A stretch of 64,000 bases of DNA, from positions 25,798-89,797 of the forward strand of contig VZRG01001533.1 in the NCBI GenBank assembly GCA_013397435.1, read 5' to 3'. Below are positions 38,001 to 49,480 of the stretch, in pieces. The notes under the pieces are model-generated. The model was not told where the DNA came from. It made no database searches and saw only the letters and a list, made by a program, of their open reading frames with translations. The stretch comes from Erythrocercus mccallii (lineage: Eukaryota; Chordata; Aves; Passeriformes; Dicruridae). The stretch's first letter is position 1. Each line of letters opens with the position of its first letter. The translations under genes were made by a program, and so were the position numbers.

Positions 38001-39480
38001 AAAAAAACCCCAAACCCCCAGGTTAAGACCTAACAACTTATTTTTACCACTTTGTAGTGATTGTGGAATTTTTTCTCCTTGAAAAAGGTTTATTTGAGGA
38101 ATCAAGTTCAAGAGTGTTTTCCAGGTTTTGAGTGTTAAAGAGTTCCAGTAGTGATCAGTCGAATTTCAATGTTTATGGGAAAAGTGGCACTTCTGCAATA
38201 GAAATATTTAAATTGTGCTATTCTCTGTGGCTGTGCCGATTTTCCGGTACTATCAAAATTCACTAATCAAAAACGCTGCTAGGATGACAGCTCATTTGAG
38301 AGGTTTCCATGGACTTTTAGGATTCCTTTCAATCAGAAGAGCTTTCCAAGAAGTAGGATTGACAAAGATCTTTAAATGCACACCTGGGGTAAACATGGCA
38401 GGGATCTAGGGGTGGAGGTGGCAATAGACTGACCATTCCCATATCACATGCCCTGGAAAACAGGCCAATGGCACCAGGGAACATCTTACACCTGCCAGCA
38501 GACACAACCCTAAAATCCTCTTGGCTCTCCCAACCAACAGCCCGTGGCAGAGATGGAGAGAGAACATGGATCTTCAGCCACTATGATTTTCAAAATAAAT
38601 AAAAAAATATTCACACCACAGGAAGGACATTTCCTTGCAATCAGAAAGTCATTCAAAGCCTCCAAAATATAGAGCCTTCCTGTGATAATCCTGTTTTTAG
38701 GGGAGCAGCTCCACCATGGAGCATGCTGTCAGATTCCCAAGCACATCCCTATGAGTCTGGAACAAGGAACGCACAGAAAACCAGGCAAGAACCTCACCCC
38801 ACCTGTTATCTCACACTGTTTTCATAATGGGTGGCCACATCAGATTTAGCGGAATGGTCCAAACTTGGCCCAGTGACAGGAGTCACCAAGCCAAGATGTG
38901 AAATAGTCCTTCCCTGAGTAAATAAAACAGTTTTAAAAGTAATTCCCATTCCTCATTGGAACAAAAGGCTGGAATGGTAAAAGTTTGCAGAGCAGAAACA
39001 GTAGCCAGAACCATTGTTTTTTTCTGATAGGAAAATATTTTGTACAGAAACCCCCTCAAGTTTTAGATCCATTTTGGGAGGGGACATATTTTGTATCTAA
39101 TAGAAAACTTTGATATTCAAGGCAAAATCTCTTCCCTCTCACTCTCCTTACACAGAAAAGATGGGAGGCAAAGGGATTTGGCTGTGATACCTATTTAGAC
39201 CCTCTGTCAGAAAACACACATCACAACTCTCTCTCCTCCTGACTGCAATTCCGTCCAATTTAAGGCTTGTTTAATTGCTCAGATAGTTCTGGGAAGCCTA
39301 GAAGTCTATGGATAAGTGCAAACCAATCCACTTTCCCGACTACTTATCCATCATGAATTTGTTAGCTGATACCAAGATTTCAATGATTATTGAAAAGAAC
39401 AGGTTACTTGGGAACGGCGTGAAACTGAAGTAATTTGAGGGAGGTGCTCAGGGAGCACTTCGTCTGTAGTTCAGCTCATA
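38001..39480. other. Intergenic, nothing recognised
   Basis: AT-rich, no recognised repeats or genes. Confidence 0.5.
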
Positions 39481-39570
39481 CAATCACAGAATATCCTGAG
39501 TTGGAAGGGACCCACAAGGATCATGGAAGTCCAACTCCTGGCCCTGCATGGGATGCCCCCAAGAATCACC
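39481..39570 (-). mobile_element. CR1 LINE 3' fragment
   Basis: The plus strand starts CAATCACAGAATATCCTGAG, followed by ttggaagggacccacaagg and ccaactcctggccctgcatg. This is the same CR1 subfamily tail as the copy at 19503. The sense strand is minus. Confidence 0.8.
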
Positions 39571-42500
39571 CAGCTGAAGTCAAGAGGCTTCAGCTTCAGG
39601 CTACTGAAACTCCTGCGGGCTCGTGTCCCTGTGTGTACTCGTGCGCCCTCAGGAGCTGAAACCAGCCCCTCAAGTGAACAGATTGCAGGTGTAATCAGCT
39701 GGCATTTGTCCTGGATCTTCCCTAGTTAGGAAGGAACAGTGTTTGCTTTTAGAGTGGGAGAAGGGGAGGAAAGGCGGGGGCGGCACGCAGGTGGCGTTCA
39801 GCTGGGGCTGAGGGGAGGAGGTTCTGGCACTGGCAGCGAGTTTTATTGGTAAATACAGCTAGAAAGGAAAATATGAGCTGCTTGTCCTTGTGACTGATGA
39901 ACAGGAATGACATCTGGAAGCAAAACAATAATCATTCCCTTTGAGTGGCATTTGGCATTTGAATTTTAAGGGCTTGGAATCAGATTTGGAGGGTTTGCTC
40001 CCTGCAAAGGAGGGCCCCGTTTGCTGCGTGTGTTGACGGAGCTGTTCTCATTGCAGTACTGACACTGGTGAAAGGAGAAACCATCTCTTCCTCAGCTAAA
40101 GCCAGGGACTACAAAGGCCCCACAGAGATCAGGGGTAGGCTACACTCAGATGGCTCCTCTTGGAAAGATACTCCAGCTTTTGCCCAAGTTTTGCCTGGGT
40201 TTTGACAAACTCTACAAGCTCAAACGTGAAATCCGTTGTCACAGGTGAAGAAAAAGACCAATAGGGCACCGCTTGTGCTCCACAACACCAGTAGAAATTA
40301 CTGTTTTTAGCATAGATAGTGTAAGGAGGCACCTGGCCATCAGTGGAGTTCTGCTGATTTATCCTGATGCTGGTTTTGGCCCTCATGTTTGGTCTGATTT
40401 TGGCTTCCAAATTTCTTGACAAGTGGAAGATCAGGTGGAACAGCATTTCCTCAAGACCTTAAGCTTCTGATGGTCTTTTAATTAAAAAAAAAAAAAAGCC
40501 CCTACAAGGAATGTTTATTTCAACCCTACTTGCAAATCCCAAATTGCTAGCACCTCTTACCAGGAATGACCTTCCTCATCTCAAAAAAGCCCTTTGGAAT
40601 TCACAACGTGTTCATATATATTAAAACATATATACTGCTGCAGTAACGTGGCATGTATGCTCACCTATATTTCCATGGGACTGGGGATATAGACTCAGAC
40701 ATACATGTTGATTAATCCCTTTAATCCTGAAAATTCATAGGCACACACTTCACTTCAGGCTTAATATATAGTAGGAGGAATTTTCTCTCTCTTCCTGCTG
40801 TTTTACTCTCACTCCCGAAGTGAGTTATACCAAAAGAACCGGGTGCAAGCACAGCCAGGTGGTTTCCCTGTTAAACAGCACAATTTCAGGAGAATTAAAG
40901 GGTGATTTATCAATAATTTGAACTTTTTGTCCTTTTTTTAAAAATATATATATATATATATATATATATAATGCCCTCAATACCTTATAGACTATATTCT
41001 ATTTAATTCCACGAGGTGGACAACAATGAGCTTTGAAAGCAGTCTGCACCTACACCTTTTTGCTCTACGCATGAGACTTTAATTGCTTTCAAAGCCACAC
41101 TTGCCCTCTCTCAGCCCTCTCAGTCCATCCCTGTTCAAGACACAGATGTGTGGTGCTTTTTAGGACAAAGAGGGAATATCCGTTTGTTGGCCAGCATTTG
41201 GTTGGGTCAAACAAAGCAGTTAGCATAGCACCGAAGGAGTTACATTGCTGTTTTTTTCCCAACTTCAACTTTTTTTTTTTGTTGTTTTCTTTTTTTTGGA
41301 ACAGAAAGAGTAAAAAGAACCCAGAAGCACCAAGCTGAGTGCTTAAAATAGGGCAAATAAACAGCTGGGGAGAAGGACGGGGAAGGAGCAGACCCAAAGC
41401 CAATGTGGATGAGCGACGGCCCATCTGCAGGAGTGGGGCTTCTAAATTTGCTCTGCCCCAGCAGGAAGATGTGCAGCTGCCTGGAAATTCAGGTGGAAGA
41501 GCCTGGCCCCTGTAGCCAGAAGATTTTGTACTCCCTCCCCATGGTGGATACAGAGAAGGGACAGGGAAGTTACGTGGCAGAGCAAGCCAGAGCTTCCTTC
41601 TTGCTTCATGCAAGGTGAGTCTTGGGCTAGAGAAGACAACGGCCACTTAAAGCCCCCCCAGTGATCCCAAACGGACCAGACTCCACAGTCCTTACCCAGG
41701 ACAGAAAAGGAGACCCAACACCAAAACCCAGGAGTTGTGCCTGAGTAAGGAGTGCGTGAGCAGACTTCACAAAGCTTCTCCAAAAGGGAGCAGGGAGTCC
41801 TGCCTGGCACTGCATTCCCACAGGAGACATCATATAATGGTCAGGACACTTAGACAATAAAAACACAAAATAAACCTCCTAAACCCCAGGCTTTCTATCA
41901 CATGCTTTTCCCTTCTGAATCATCTGACCAGCGGTGACATTTGGAGCAATGAGCAGGATCCCTTCCCTCGTTCTAAAGAAAGTTATCCTGGCTTTCACCC
42001 GAGTGTCTTGGGGCTCAACCAGGGATGAATCCACCTCGATGGACACGGAACCAACAGCCAAAACTCCCACAGGTGGCAAGGGAAGTTTTGCCTGCAGGAG
42101 GCCGGTGAAGGCAGCCTGGTCTGGTCTCTCTAGATGTGGCACAGGTTTTCTTTCTCCAGGAAAGCAGGGACTTCGGGAAGAGTTGCACGGGAGCAGCGTT
42201 GGGTCTATTTTATCCTTTCACATCCCACCTTCGCCCTTCACGTAAGGAAACAGTTCAAAAACTAAAAAAAAAAATTAAAAGCTACTGTACAACCAAGTAA
42301 ACTGCAATTATTGTGCTGTCTTAGGCAGTCAAGGAACTTAAAAGGCAAAAACAGAAAGAAAAGAAAGATTTTTTTTCCACGTGTTTATCAGTTGAGACAC
42401 TAGTTTTCCCATGCCTACAAGAGTCCTCAGCAATACCAGCCTCCCAAATAAGGTCCAGGCTATTCCAAAACAGCGTGAGCAAATTTTTCACTGTATTCAG

Positions 42501-42901
42501 ATGGAAGCTGATGACTGAAAGATTAGTGCACATTTAACCGTGGCTGATGAGAGCAACTTTTAAAGAAATTCAAGTATTCATCAGTAATCTGTTCGGTTCA
42601 GAAATATTTTTGTCATCTTTAGTTTCAAGTTTTCAGAAACAGCAAGGAAAAGGGAAAGGTCACCTGTTGTGTAAGAAAATAATATTGCAAATAGTGCTGT
42701 TACATTTGACCAGGAAAGCAAGGCTGTTCAGTTGGCGCACAACAATTTTCTCCGTTCCTTGCTTTTGGGGAGAGAAAAGACTTCAAATCACTTTCTCAAG
42801 ACACGCACCAGCAGGTTTTCCTTCTGCATGTTGTAACCCACCCCTTCGCTGCTCATCCCCCACAACAGCACGAACCCAGCAAGGATGAAATTTTCACGGC
42901 G
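39571..42901. other. Intergenic; GC-box patch and (AT)n run
   Basis: At about 39760-39840 there is a short G-rich segment with GGCGGGGGCGGCACGC, resembling a promoter-type GC box, but no transcript can be assigned. The (AT)n run at 40944 is listed separately. No gene was recognised; the minus-strand 185-codon frame at 41089-41646 lacks any domain. Confidence 0.45.
40944..40971. repeat. (AT)n microsatellite
   Basis: About 14 uninterrupted TA/AT dinucleotides. Confidence 0.95.
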
Positions 42902-43083
42902 CACTTCCAGCACCTCTCACACACGTTAACTTAAGCCTCACAACACCCCTGTGAGGTAGGTAAATATTATTATACCCATGTACAGATGGGTAAACTGTAG
43001 GCACAGAAAGGTTAAATCACTTGCCCAAGGTTACACAGCAACTTCGTGGCAGAGCTGGGGTCGAAACCCAGGAGTACTGTCAC
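42902..43083 (-). mobile_element. MIR SINE, unusually well preserved
   Basis: About 180 bases match the reverse complement of the MIR consensus in order: cctcacaacacccctgtgag, gtaggtaaatattattat, acagatgggtaaactg, ggcacagaaaggttaaatca, cttgcccaaggttacacagc, ggcagagctggggtcgaaac. Blocks and spacing are kept almost without gaps. MIR activity predates the bird-mammal split, so neutral copies in birds are normally far more decayed. The sense strand is minus, as for XKR6. Confidence 0.85.
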
Positions 43084-45193
43084 CCAAAAATCTGCAATGA
43101 CTTTTAGACCGTGGCCACTTTCTACACTCTCTGTAAGAGACCACCTGACAAACACAGCATTGCACAAATCCAATTAACTCCGCGGATTACAAAGTGCCTG
43201 GCTTTCAAACAGTTGCCTTGCTGCATGTGTCCCAAAGGAATGGGGAGGGCACAGGAAGGTTTATGCTCTCAAGTTTTTTTTTTTCCATTTGCAGGGCTTG
43301 GTTTTGGTTTGGTTTAATTTTTAGGTTTTTAATATATGGCAGGAAATGGTATCCAGATTATTTTATCAACAACATCACTTTCCAATTGGGTTCTGTGCAT
43401 GTCTGAATATACACTGAGTTCCAGATGGTTTATGCAGATTTATTTTAATAGTCACCAATTGCCTCCCTCCTCATCAGCGAGGAGCCAATGGAACATATGC
43501 AGCGATCCGTCATCTCATTTTCCCATTTTTCTCATTATCCCACTGTCTGAGCTTCAAGTAAGGAACAAGGTTTGAACACAGGCAATACCCAGCACAGCAG
43601 GAAAGCTCCTCCCTTTCTTCACATCACACCTCAACAGGAAAGAGTCACCACATCAAGTTATTCCCAAGTTCAAACACAACAGAACAATGAAGCGATTCTG
43701 AATGTGCTCATGGAGAATTAAGTGGATTGCAACAATCTCTAGTGGTACCCAAAGGTCTGGAAATGTGTTCTGCACACAGTGAAAGGTTTGCCCACGTCTA
43801 TTTGGGATAGCCTCAAATCTCCTCGTTCAAACCAGGCTGAGATTCTCTGCACCAGAATACACCTGAGCTCCAAGGAAAAATAAAACCAGCAATCATAACC
43901 CTGGGAAAGCACCATCCCCAAAGCCCCCAGGGCTTGAGGCAACTGCCAAAAGAACAACATGCAAGCTCCAGCAAGCAAAGGGTCCACAACGGAGTTCACA
44001 TCATCCCTACTATCCTACATCAGCCACCTCAGCTTCTGTGGGATTGGCATAGACCTTATTTTGTCATAGTTATTTGGGTTTTTGTTTTCTGGTGGGTTTT
44101 CTTTTGCAGGACCACATTCGATCTGAACAGAACCCAGAGAAAAGCAAACCCAGTAAAAGAAGGAAAAATCCTAGGAAAACCTGTCTCCACAATTTTCCGC
44201 TGACTCTGGCAGCTTCCAAATTGTCTCCTGCCCAAGCTGCCCAGCAAGCAGGCACTAAAAGGTTTTGCAAATGCACAGTAGTAAGTTTTCCTTTTCAAAG
44301 CACCTCTGAGCTTCAATGAAATCATGCTGGACTAACCTCAGACCACATTTTCTTCAGGAGGTTTAGTCATGCTGCAGGTGTGCGGGTGACAGGTGTGACA
44401 TGCAGGGCCAGGGTGGGATAAATTGTGAAGTGAATCTTGTGTGTACAAAAATATATCTGAAGAGCACAGGGTGATTGCACTCTGAAAGTCAATAGCGATG
44501 CTCCTCACGTGAGCCAGGTTTTAGCAGACCATTCACTCAATCTTGGAATTAATTTTTCCCTGTTTCATCCAGTCAGCTTTAAATAAAAATACATGCAAAT
44601 GGTGCTGACTTTTGGCAGGTGCACAAAAGGACAGGGTGAAGCAGAGAATTTGCTCCAATCCCAAACACTGAAAATATATATATTTACACTTGAAATGGGT
44701 ATCTCACTTGCACTTTGCACTGGTAATTATTCACCATTGGCTCCTCTTCTGCAGTTCAGGTTGGATTTGTTGCAGATGAAAAATGCCTCGCGTGCGTGGC
44801 AAAGCATGACAAGGGCATGGGCAAGGACCTTGTAATTCCTGTGTTTCCACTGTTGATTTGGTCTGGTCTGAATGATTCCTGTCTCCGAATTAGCTGCCTA
44901 TGGATGTGTAACACTATCACAGTAAACATGCCGTCCATCTGACATGGATGGAGGGATGGATGGGTTGACATCTGAGCCATAAAAGTGACGCAGTTTGCAA
45001 AACAACCTCAACAAAGGGAACAAAGTGAACTGAAAAATAACTTGTCCATTGAATCAGGCAGAAAACAGGAAAATGCCAGATCAGAGCTGATGTACTCCAT
45101 CACATCCTGCATCCTGCTCTGTGGCATGGAGTAACATCTTTATCAGGAAATTAAGCACTCCCAGGATCCATTCTGGCCATGAAGCCAACTGAG
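43084..45193. other. Intergenic, nothing recognised
   Basis: Non-coding. At about 44090-44110 a T-rich run ending TTTTGCAG resembles a 3' splice site on plus, followed by a lysine-rich frame of about 70 codons, but no partner exon or similarity was found. Confidence 0.45.
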
Positions 45194-45273
45194 TAGTGCT
45201 GGCCCCATCCTGACTCCTAAAATCTTCCACCCCTGATATGGAGCAGCTGCACCCAAACTGCCGACTGGGGACG
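45194..45273 (-). repeat. Unclassified 80-base repeat, copy A
   Basis: It is the reverse complement of 56526-56605 with 75 of 80 positions identical and no gaps. The five differences are all transitions. It does not match CR1 or MIR landmarks that I know. Boundaries are where similarity stops. Confidence 0.8.
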
Positions 45274-46949
45274 GTCTCTGGTCAGTGTCAAAGCCTGGGC
45301 AAGCTGTGCCTGAGCCCATGGCTCCTTGGAGTGGATCAAAACCATGCCAGGGAAGGTTTGAACAATAACAGTCGGGATGGTGGAGCCCTCGTGCCTTGGC
45401 ATTGCCCTGGCATGGCACAGCTGGCTGGTTTAGATGATCCCAGGGTGAATCCAGCACCACAAATGTACCAGAGAAGTTGCCCACCGATCTTGTGATGGGA
45501 ATAAATAGAGGTTCAACCTTCTCCACGGCAGTTTGAAAAAGCTCCTAATGCAGTATCTTCTGGCCAGAAGGTGGGATATGGTATAAAAAAGGTACCACAG
45601 AAAAGCTGAGGAGTTAAAATCAAAGTGAAACCAAAAGGAGCTGCTGATCATCCTGAAAAAGTGGACACCAAAAAAATCAAAGGGCAAAAAAATAAAACAG
45701 GAGGAGAGATTGAGACTCTTAGCACTGGGATTAGTACCAATAGAGAGCTGGGGGAGTTTTCCACCCTGAGCTTTTGGCTTGGCAAAAGGCGCTGTTTGGC
45801 AACAAGATCACAGATAATCCCGAAAGGAAATGGTCACCACCCCAAACTGTCCACCAGGAACATGTTGGGAGTAGTGGCAGAGCACGTGCTTCACATTAAG
45901 GCTGTAATGAAGTCCTGGAAAAAGAAATAGTTCTCCAGGGACGACCAAGGCTCTCCCTGGAAATCCTTTGCTAAATGAAGATGCTGATGGATATCATTCA
46001 AAGGAAGGAGAAGCAGAGGCAGAAAGTTTATGCAAGTCATGAAACAGTCTTAACTCGCAGTGGAGGCACCTGCCTTTGTTGTTATCCACGCTACGAGCCA
46101 CGAAGGAGGAGGACTTTGGAACAGGGATGTGTCAAGCCCTTGGTTAAGCTGGTTTGGTTGTGAGAAGTTAGCACTGCTTTGAGAAGTTAAGGACACTTCC
46201 AGAGTGTTTTGCCCCTCCGCTCCTGGCACGGCACGGAGGCGACGGCTGTTGGTGTGGTGGTGTGGAGTAAGATCCCGTTCCTGAGGGAAGGCAGGCTGGA
46301 GTTGCTCATGAGAGGCAACACTGAAGGGTCTCCTCCTCCTGGCACCTGGTGACTGTGCCTTGGCTCGTTGTCACTGTCCTTGTGGGAAGGGTCTGGCTGT
46401 CCAATGGGGTCAGTGATCAGCACCACATTTGCAGACCTCAAGGTTGATGGGTTTGGGGAGCAGGACCTTCTTACGGTGCTTTTGAAAATGAGAATTCCAC
46501 CTCCCGGAAAAATGGTCCCCGAGGAACAGCAGGGCTGTTTGCCATCCATTCCTTTCTCATGCGTTTGCCACGGAAATGCAGATGTGAGGATGAGAGCTCC
46601 TCATGCAAGGACTAAGGGGAGCCTTTACGTGGGGAATTAGATCAAGATAAGTCTGCACCAACATTAAAGGCAAGTCAAAAGAAAGTTCTGGAAGGAGAAA
46701 TGCAGGCCTGTAGCTGGAGGATGGGCACCTCCGTGTTTTTAGGACTCAGCAGGTGGGGACAGCGAGTTCACTTCACAAATTACCTCCTTTTATGGAGACA
46801 GCACACTGATCAGGGGAGAAACAGGGTGAAATGTTAGTAGGACACTTGAGAAGGGACTGGCTGTGGGGCAAAGGCAATGGAGAAGGGAAATGAAAGCTTT
46901 TCACAAATATATTTCAGTTCATGTGTATATATATAAATATACACATGCA
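45274..46949. other. Intergenic, nothing recognised
   Basis: A lysine-rich plus-strand frame (45625-45930, 101 codons) has no recognisable homology. The interval ends with the AT-rich simple repeat (ATGTGTATATATATAAATAT) at about 46920-46965. Confidence 0.45.
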
Positions 46950-48429
46950 TATATGTATTTATGTGCACAGCAAACAAGGGACTGGGGAGTTAGATAGGGG
47001 ATGAGAAGACCAAATCTCTCCCTTTGCATGAAAATGTGACCATCACATTGGTTGTAATCAGAGCCCAGAAACTTCTGCCTGAAATGGAGTTTGACTGGGA
47101 ATTACAGTACCAGTGACAATTTGGCTTTGTATAAACTTTGCCGTGTGTCTATAGTTTGGCCTGAAGGAGTCCTGCCCTCCTTGAAAGGGACAGACACCAG
47201 TTAAAAGTTTCCTTTACAAAACAAAATGAAACAACTGAAGAAACCCCAACATTTTCTTAGAACACTGCAAAGGATCACTGATTGAAAAAAATGTTTCTCT
47301 TCAGGTATATTCAGGCGAAGAAAGCGTTCAGCTTCTTTAAACTGTTATATAAAATTGGTACTAGTTTCTTTAAATACTATCATAATTAAAAAAACCAACT
47401 GATTCATGAAATTAAAAAAAATCATAATCATAATTAAAAAATATCCCCCCATGCTGATCTTCTCTTCGGAATAGGTCAGCATGGGAGTTTTGCACCCTAG
47501 ACAGTTACAGTATTTCTGGAATAAAAAATTGCAATTACACACAGAAAATACTACAGCATTCACTTAAAAATATCTCATTTTGTTGTTGTTTTTTCCCTCC
47601 CAAGTAGAGGGATGGTGGGATTGAAAAGATGCCCTGAAACGGGAATATTCCTTTAAAGGAGCAATACTCTCGAAACGGAAAAAAAGGTGTCGGATAGACG
47701 CAAACCCAGTGATTTAACTCAAAAATAATAAAAAAAAAACACCCCAAAAGATTCCAGCACAGAAAAACAGAATCCGAGAGAGATGAGAATGTTCAGACAC
47801 CGAGTGGGTTAATTTGGAAATGTCAAGACAACCCCACAGCCCTCGTCTGGGCTTTGCCAGCGTTGGAGGTGGCAGCATCTCCTGGCGGTGGAAGGCTAAG
47901 CTAAACCACGGCGCTCTCGCTACGCTCTTGGATTTCCTCTGGTTGTTGTTTCTCGCCATGTACTTACAGTAGAGGGTGACACGAGACAGTTTTTTATCAG
48001 CAGTTCCCCACATGTAACCGAGTCGAAGAATTTTCTCAGCTAAATCACAACAACAACATCAACAAAAAATACAAAGCACCAAATCATCTCGAGACGTGAG
48101 TCAGTTTTACAGGTTATTACCGTTTGAAGAAGTTTTGTTGGTTGTTTTGTTGTTGTTTGTTTTTGTGTTTTTGTGTTTTTTTTTATCCCGACTTTTCATG
48201 TTTTGTTTTCCTTAAAAACAAAACAGAAACAAAACAAAAAATCAAAACCCAAAAATCCCCAAAATGGAACGAAGGATGCTTTACAATCACTTTAAGGCTC
48301 GCACTGAATGAGACATGACAGGTCTTACACAAGATTACAAATAATACATGTATGCCTTTCACAGCCTTAAAATGATACAGTAGGTCAAATTATTTTGCCA
48401 GTCACTGATCAAGTATTGTGCCTTTAAAT
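46950..48429 (-). other. Possible distal XKR6 3' UTR, CpG-retaining core
   Basis: On the minus strand this continues the UTR-like composition downstream of XKR6. It has T-rich runs, few repeats and no intact gene. Between about 47690 and 48125 it contains many CpGs for an AT-rich region and a 99-residue open frame at 47714-48013. That frame begins MWGTADKKLSRVTLY, is basic in the middle and has a hydrophobic C-terminus. I do not recognise the frame and do not call it a gene. Distal UTR, a lncRNA exon or conserved regulatory DNA would all fit. Confidence 0.35.
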
Positions 48430-48457
48430 TGACTCGCTTTTTGCTACCATGCTGAGT

Positions 48458-48463
48458 TTTATT
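48458..48463 (-). promoter_or_regulatory. XKR6: Candidate polyadenylation signal AATAAA for XKR6
   Basis: A minus-strand AATAAA (TTTATT on plus) lies about 1.0 kb after the XKR6 stop. A second AATAAA at 49168-49173, about 310 bases after the stop, sits in an A-rich simple repeat and is less convincing. I saw no strong GU-rich downstream element, so usage is unproven. Confidence 0.35.
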
Positions 48464-49144
48464 ATTACTGAAATAATTATTAGAGATGTGGAAATGTACT
48501 TTCGGATCATGGTTTTGGTTTATAATTTTGATAATTTCTCATTTTCCAGAAATCGAGGTGGCAGGCCTTATTCTGGGCTCAGACTGTTGGTATTTGCTCC
48601 ACTGGAGACAGTGGGGCCTTAGCACGAGCAGTTGTTGGGAACAAGATCAGATCCTGCATTTTCACACTGATTTGGTTCAATCCCACCTTTGTACAGGGTC
48701 CGTTTCCATGAGGAAAACGGTTCCAGGGTGGGGTCATCTTTATAACAGGACTCGGTCAAGGCTTGGCCCAATGGTGTTATAAATTCCTTGCCAAATCATC
48801 TTACAGACCTGATTTTGTCTTTCAGCTGTTGGAAAAATCAAACTCCATTGGGGTTGTCTTGGCTTTTCTTTCTTATCTTTGCTTTCTTATCTTTGGACAT
48901 TTGGAGGTTTTTTTCTGCTAAATCCAATAAGAGCAACTGGATTAATATTTTTTTCATACATTTTTCTCTTTTTGTTATTGTTAAATTTTTTTTTTTAAAT
49001 TTAAGGGTGGGAATTAAGGTTGATTGGTGGTTTTTTTTTTGGTTTTTTTTTTTTTTTTCCTGGCATATAATCATCAAAGAGTTTTGCATGAAAAAGGTGA
49101 CAGTACTTAATGAAACTCAGCACCTAAGGGCATAAGGCAGTTGT

Positions 49145-49171
49145 AGGTTTGTTTGTTTGTTTGTTTTTTTA
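49145..49171. repeat. (GTTT)n microsatellite in the XKR6 3' UTR
   Basis: Tandem GTTT units run into a T-run about 310-335 bases downstream of the XKR6 stop. On the transcript strand this is (AAAC)n. Confidence 0.8.
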
Positions 49172-49480
49172 TTTTTCAATCAGCACCAATCCCATAAATA
49201 ATGTTCTACACTTGGTGTACGGTATAAAACTGATGTGGAGATGCCTCCTTCTCCACCTGTGAATCCTAGGTGTGGAAGTTGAAATACTGTTTCTTGTGTG
49301 TAAAAAACAAAAGAAAAGTTTTTCTTTTTGTTTTTACTTACAAAACATAGAGAATATCTTTTTTTTTATACATACAGCAACCAGAAAGAAAGCTTATCTG
49401 AAGGTTTGTGTTTGTTTCATGATCTGTGTTTACCGTAAACAAAAATAAGGTCCCCTCTTTTACTTTTGCTTTAAGGAGCT

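Larger units (their letters stand above)
48430..49480 (-). other. XKR6: XKR6 proximal 3' UTR (extent uncertain)
   Basis: Immediately after the XKR6 stop codon the minus strand is AT-rich, free of recognisable transposons and full of A- and T-runs, as is usual for a vertebrate 3' UTR. No coding similarity was seen. The end is not fixed by the sequence. I placed it just past the AATAAA at 48458-48463, but UTR-like sequence continues to at least about 46950. The true transcript may therefore be longer or have several ends. Confidence 0.5.

Noticed and set aside
43045..43075. GGTCGAAACC resembling a tRNA T-arm
   Set aside because: It is the B-box-derived part of the MIR SINE, not a tRNA gene; no acceptor stem or anticodon arm fits.
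44090..44319. Acceptor-like TTTTGCAG followed by an open frame
   Set aside because: No donor within range that continues the frame and no recognisable protein.
45625..45930. 101-codon lysine-rich plus-strand frame, considered as a nuclear protein such as PINX1
   Set aside because: No G-patch or other PINX1 landmark, wrong strand for the expected gene order, no splice sites.
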